Shown: one piece after another, positions 5,578 to 5,614 of the stretch
Layout of the letters: every line of letters starts with the position of its first letter
Numbering within the stretch: position 1 is the first letter of the stretch
Assembly (NCBI GenBank): GCA_024763495.1
Contig: JANTFJ010000193.1
Span: forward strand, 1 to 5,614
Direction of reading: 5' to 3'
From: Desulfobulbaceae bacterium
Lineage (GTDB): Bacteria > Desulfobacterota > Desulfobulbia > Desulfobulbales > SURF-16
Length of the DNA: 5,614 bases
Position numbers and translations under genes: made by a program
The notes under the pieces: model-generated
The model's database searches: none
What the model saw: only the letters and a program-made list of their open reading frames with translations
Told to the model about the DNA's origin: nothing

Positions 5578-5614
5578 AGATATCAACTATATGGCTGTGC
5601 TTATTTTTTCAAAA
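5531..5614. repeat. Inverted A/T-rich pair reaching the window edge
   Basis: TTTTGAAAAAATAA (5534-5547) is the exact reverse complement of 5601-5614. The first copy is itself nearly palindromic, so the pair can form alternative hairpins. The second copy is cut by the window end. It flanks the right arm of the 5494-5577 inverted repeat. Confidence 0.6.

Larger units (their letters stand above)
5434..5614. other. Repeat-rich right edge, with a doubtful short open frame
   Basis: Most of this stretch is inverted repeats. AGGAGG at 5466-5471 is a perfect Shine-Dalgarno sequence on the plus strand. An ATG touches it at 5472 and opens a frame that stays open to the window edge (47 codons). A second ATG at 5482, 10 nt after it, opens a 21-codon frame ending at 5547. 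Neither product resembles a family I know, and both frames run through the inverted repeat, so neither is called as a gene. Confidence 0.4.

Overview
The window holds three complete, co-directional genes on the minus strand, framed by about 0.3 kb (left) and 0.65 kb (right) of non-coding, repeat-rich sequence. In transcription order the genes are icd (NADP-dependent isocitrate dehydrogenase), a two-domain M16 zinc peptidase with a predicted signal peptide, and rpe (ribulose-phosphate 3-epimerase). The icd stop and the preferred M16 start are 40 nt apart, and the M16 stop and the rpe start are 47 nt apart, so the three probably form one transcription unit read from right to left. No convincing intrinsic terminator is visible within it or just after it.

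The organism is a bacterium and very probably Gram-negative. The isocitrate dehydrogenase is of the E. coli type, and the large insulinase-family peptidase looks exported. Base composition is moderate, and the overall flavour (an E. coli-type Icd, an exported M16 peptidase, palindromic intergenic repeats) is compatible with a Desulfobacterota (former Deltaproteobacteria) genome. That assignment is an impression and not a demonstration. Two gene products belong to central carbon metabolism: icd in the oxidative TCA branch, which makes NADPH, and rpe in the pentose phosphate pathway. The peptidase between them would act outside the cytoplasm and has no obvious biochemical link to either.

The less ordinary content is outside the reading frames. 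Bases 4-124 are almost entirely one imperfect palindrome with arms of about 59 nt. An 11-bp word (TGAGTAGTTAC) occurs at 162-172 and again in inverse orientation at 5423-5433, bracketing the operon. The right flank holds several stem-loops (5088-5102, 5166-5216, 5226-5262), a long inverted repeat (5494-5577) and an inverted A/T-rich pair (5534-5547 / 5601-5614) that reaches the window edge. These look like dispersed palindromic repeat elements or a structured non-coding region. Between icd and the peptidase there is an in-phase heptanucleotide repeat that overlaps the peptidase start codon.

No RNA gene, CRISPR array, transposase, defence system or other recognised specialised system is visible. 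The genes are ordinary, and the repeats are the part worth following up.
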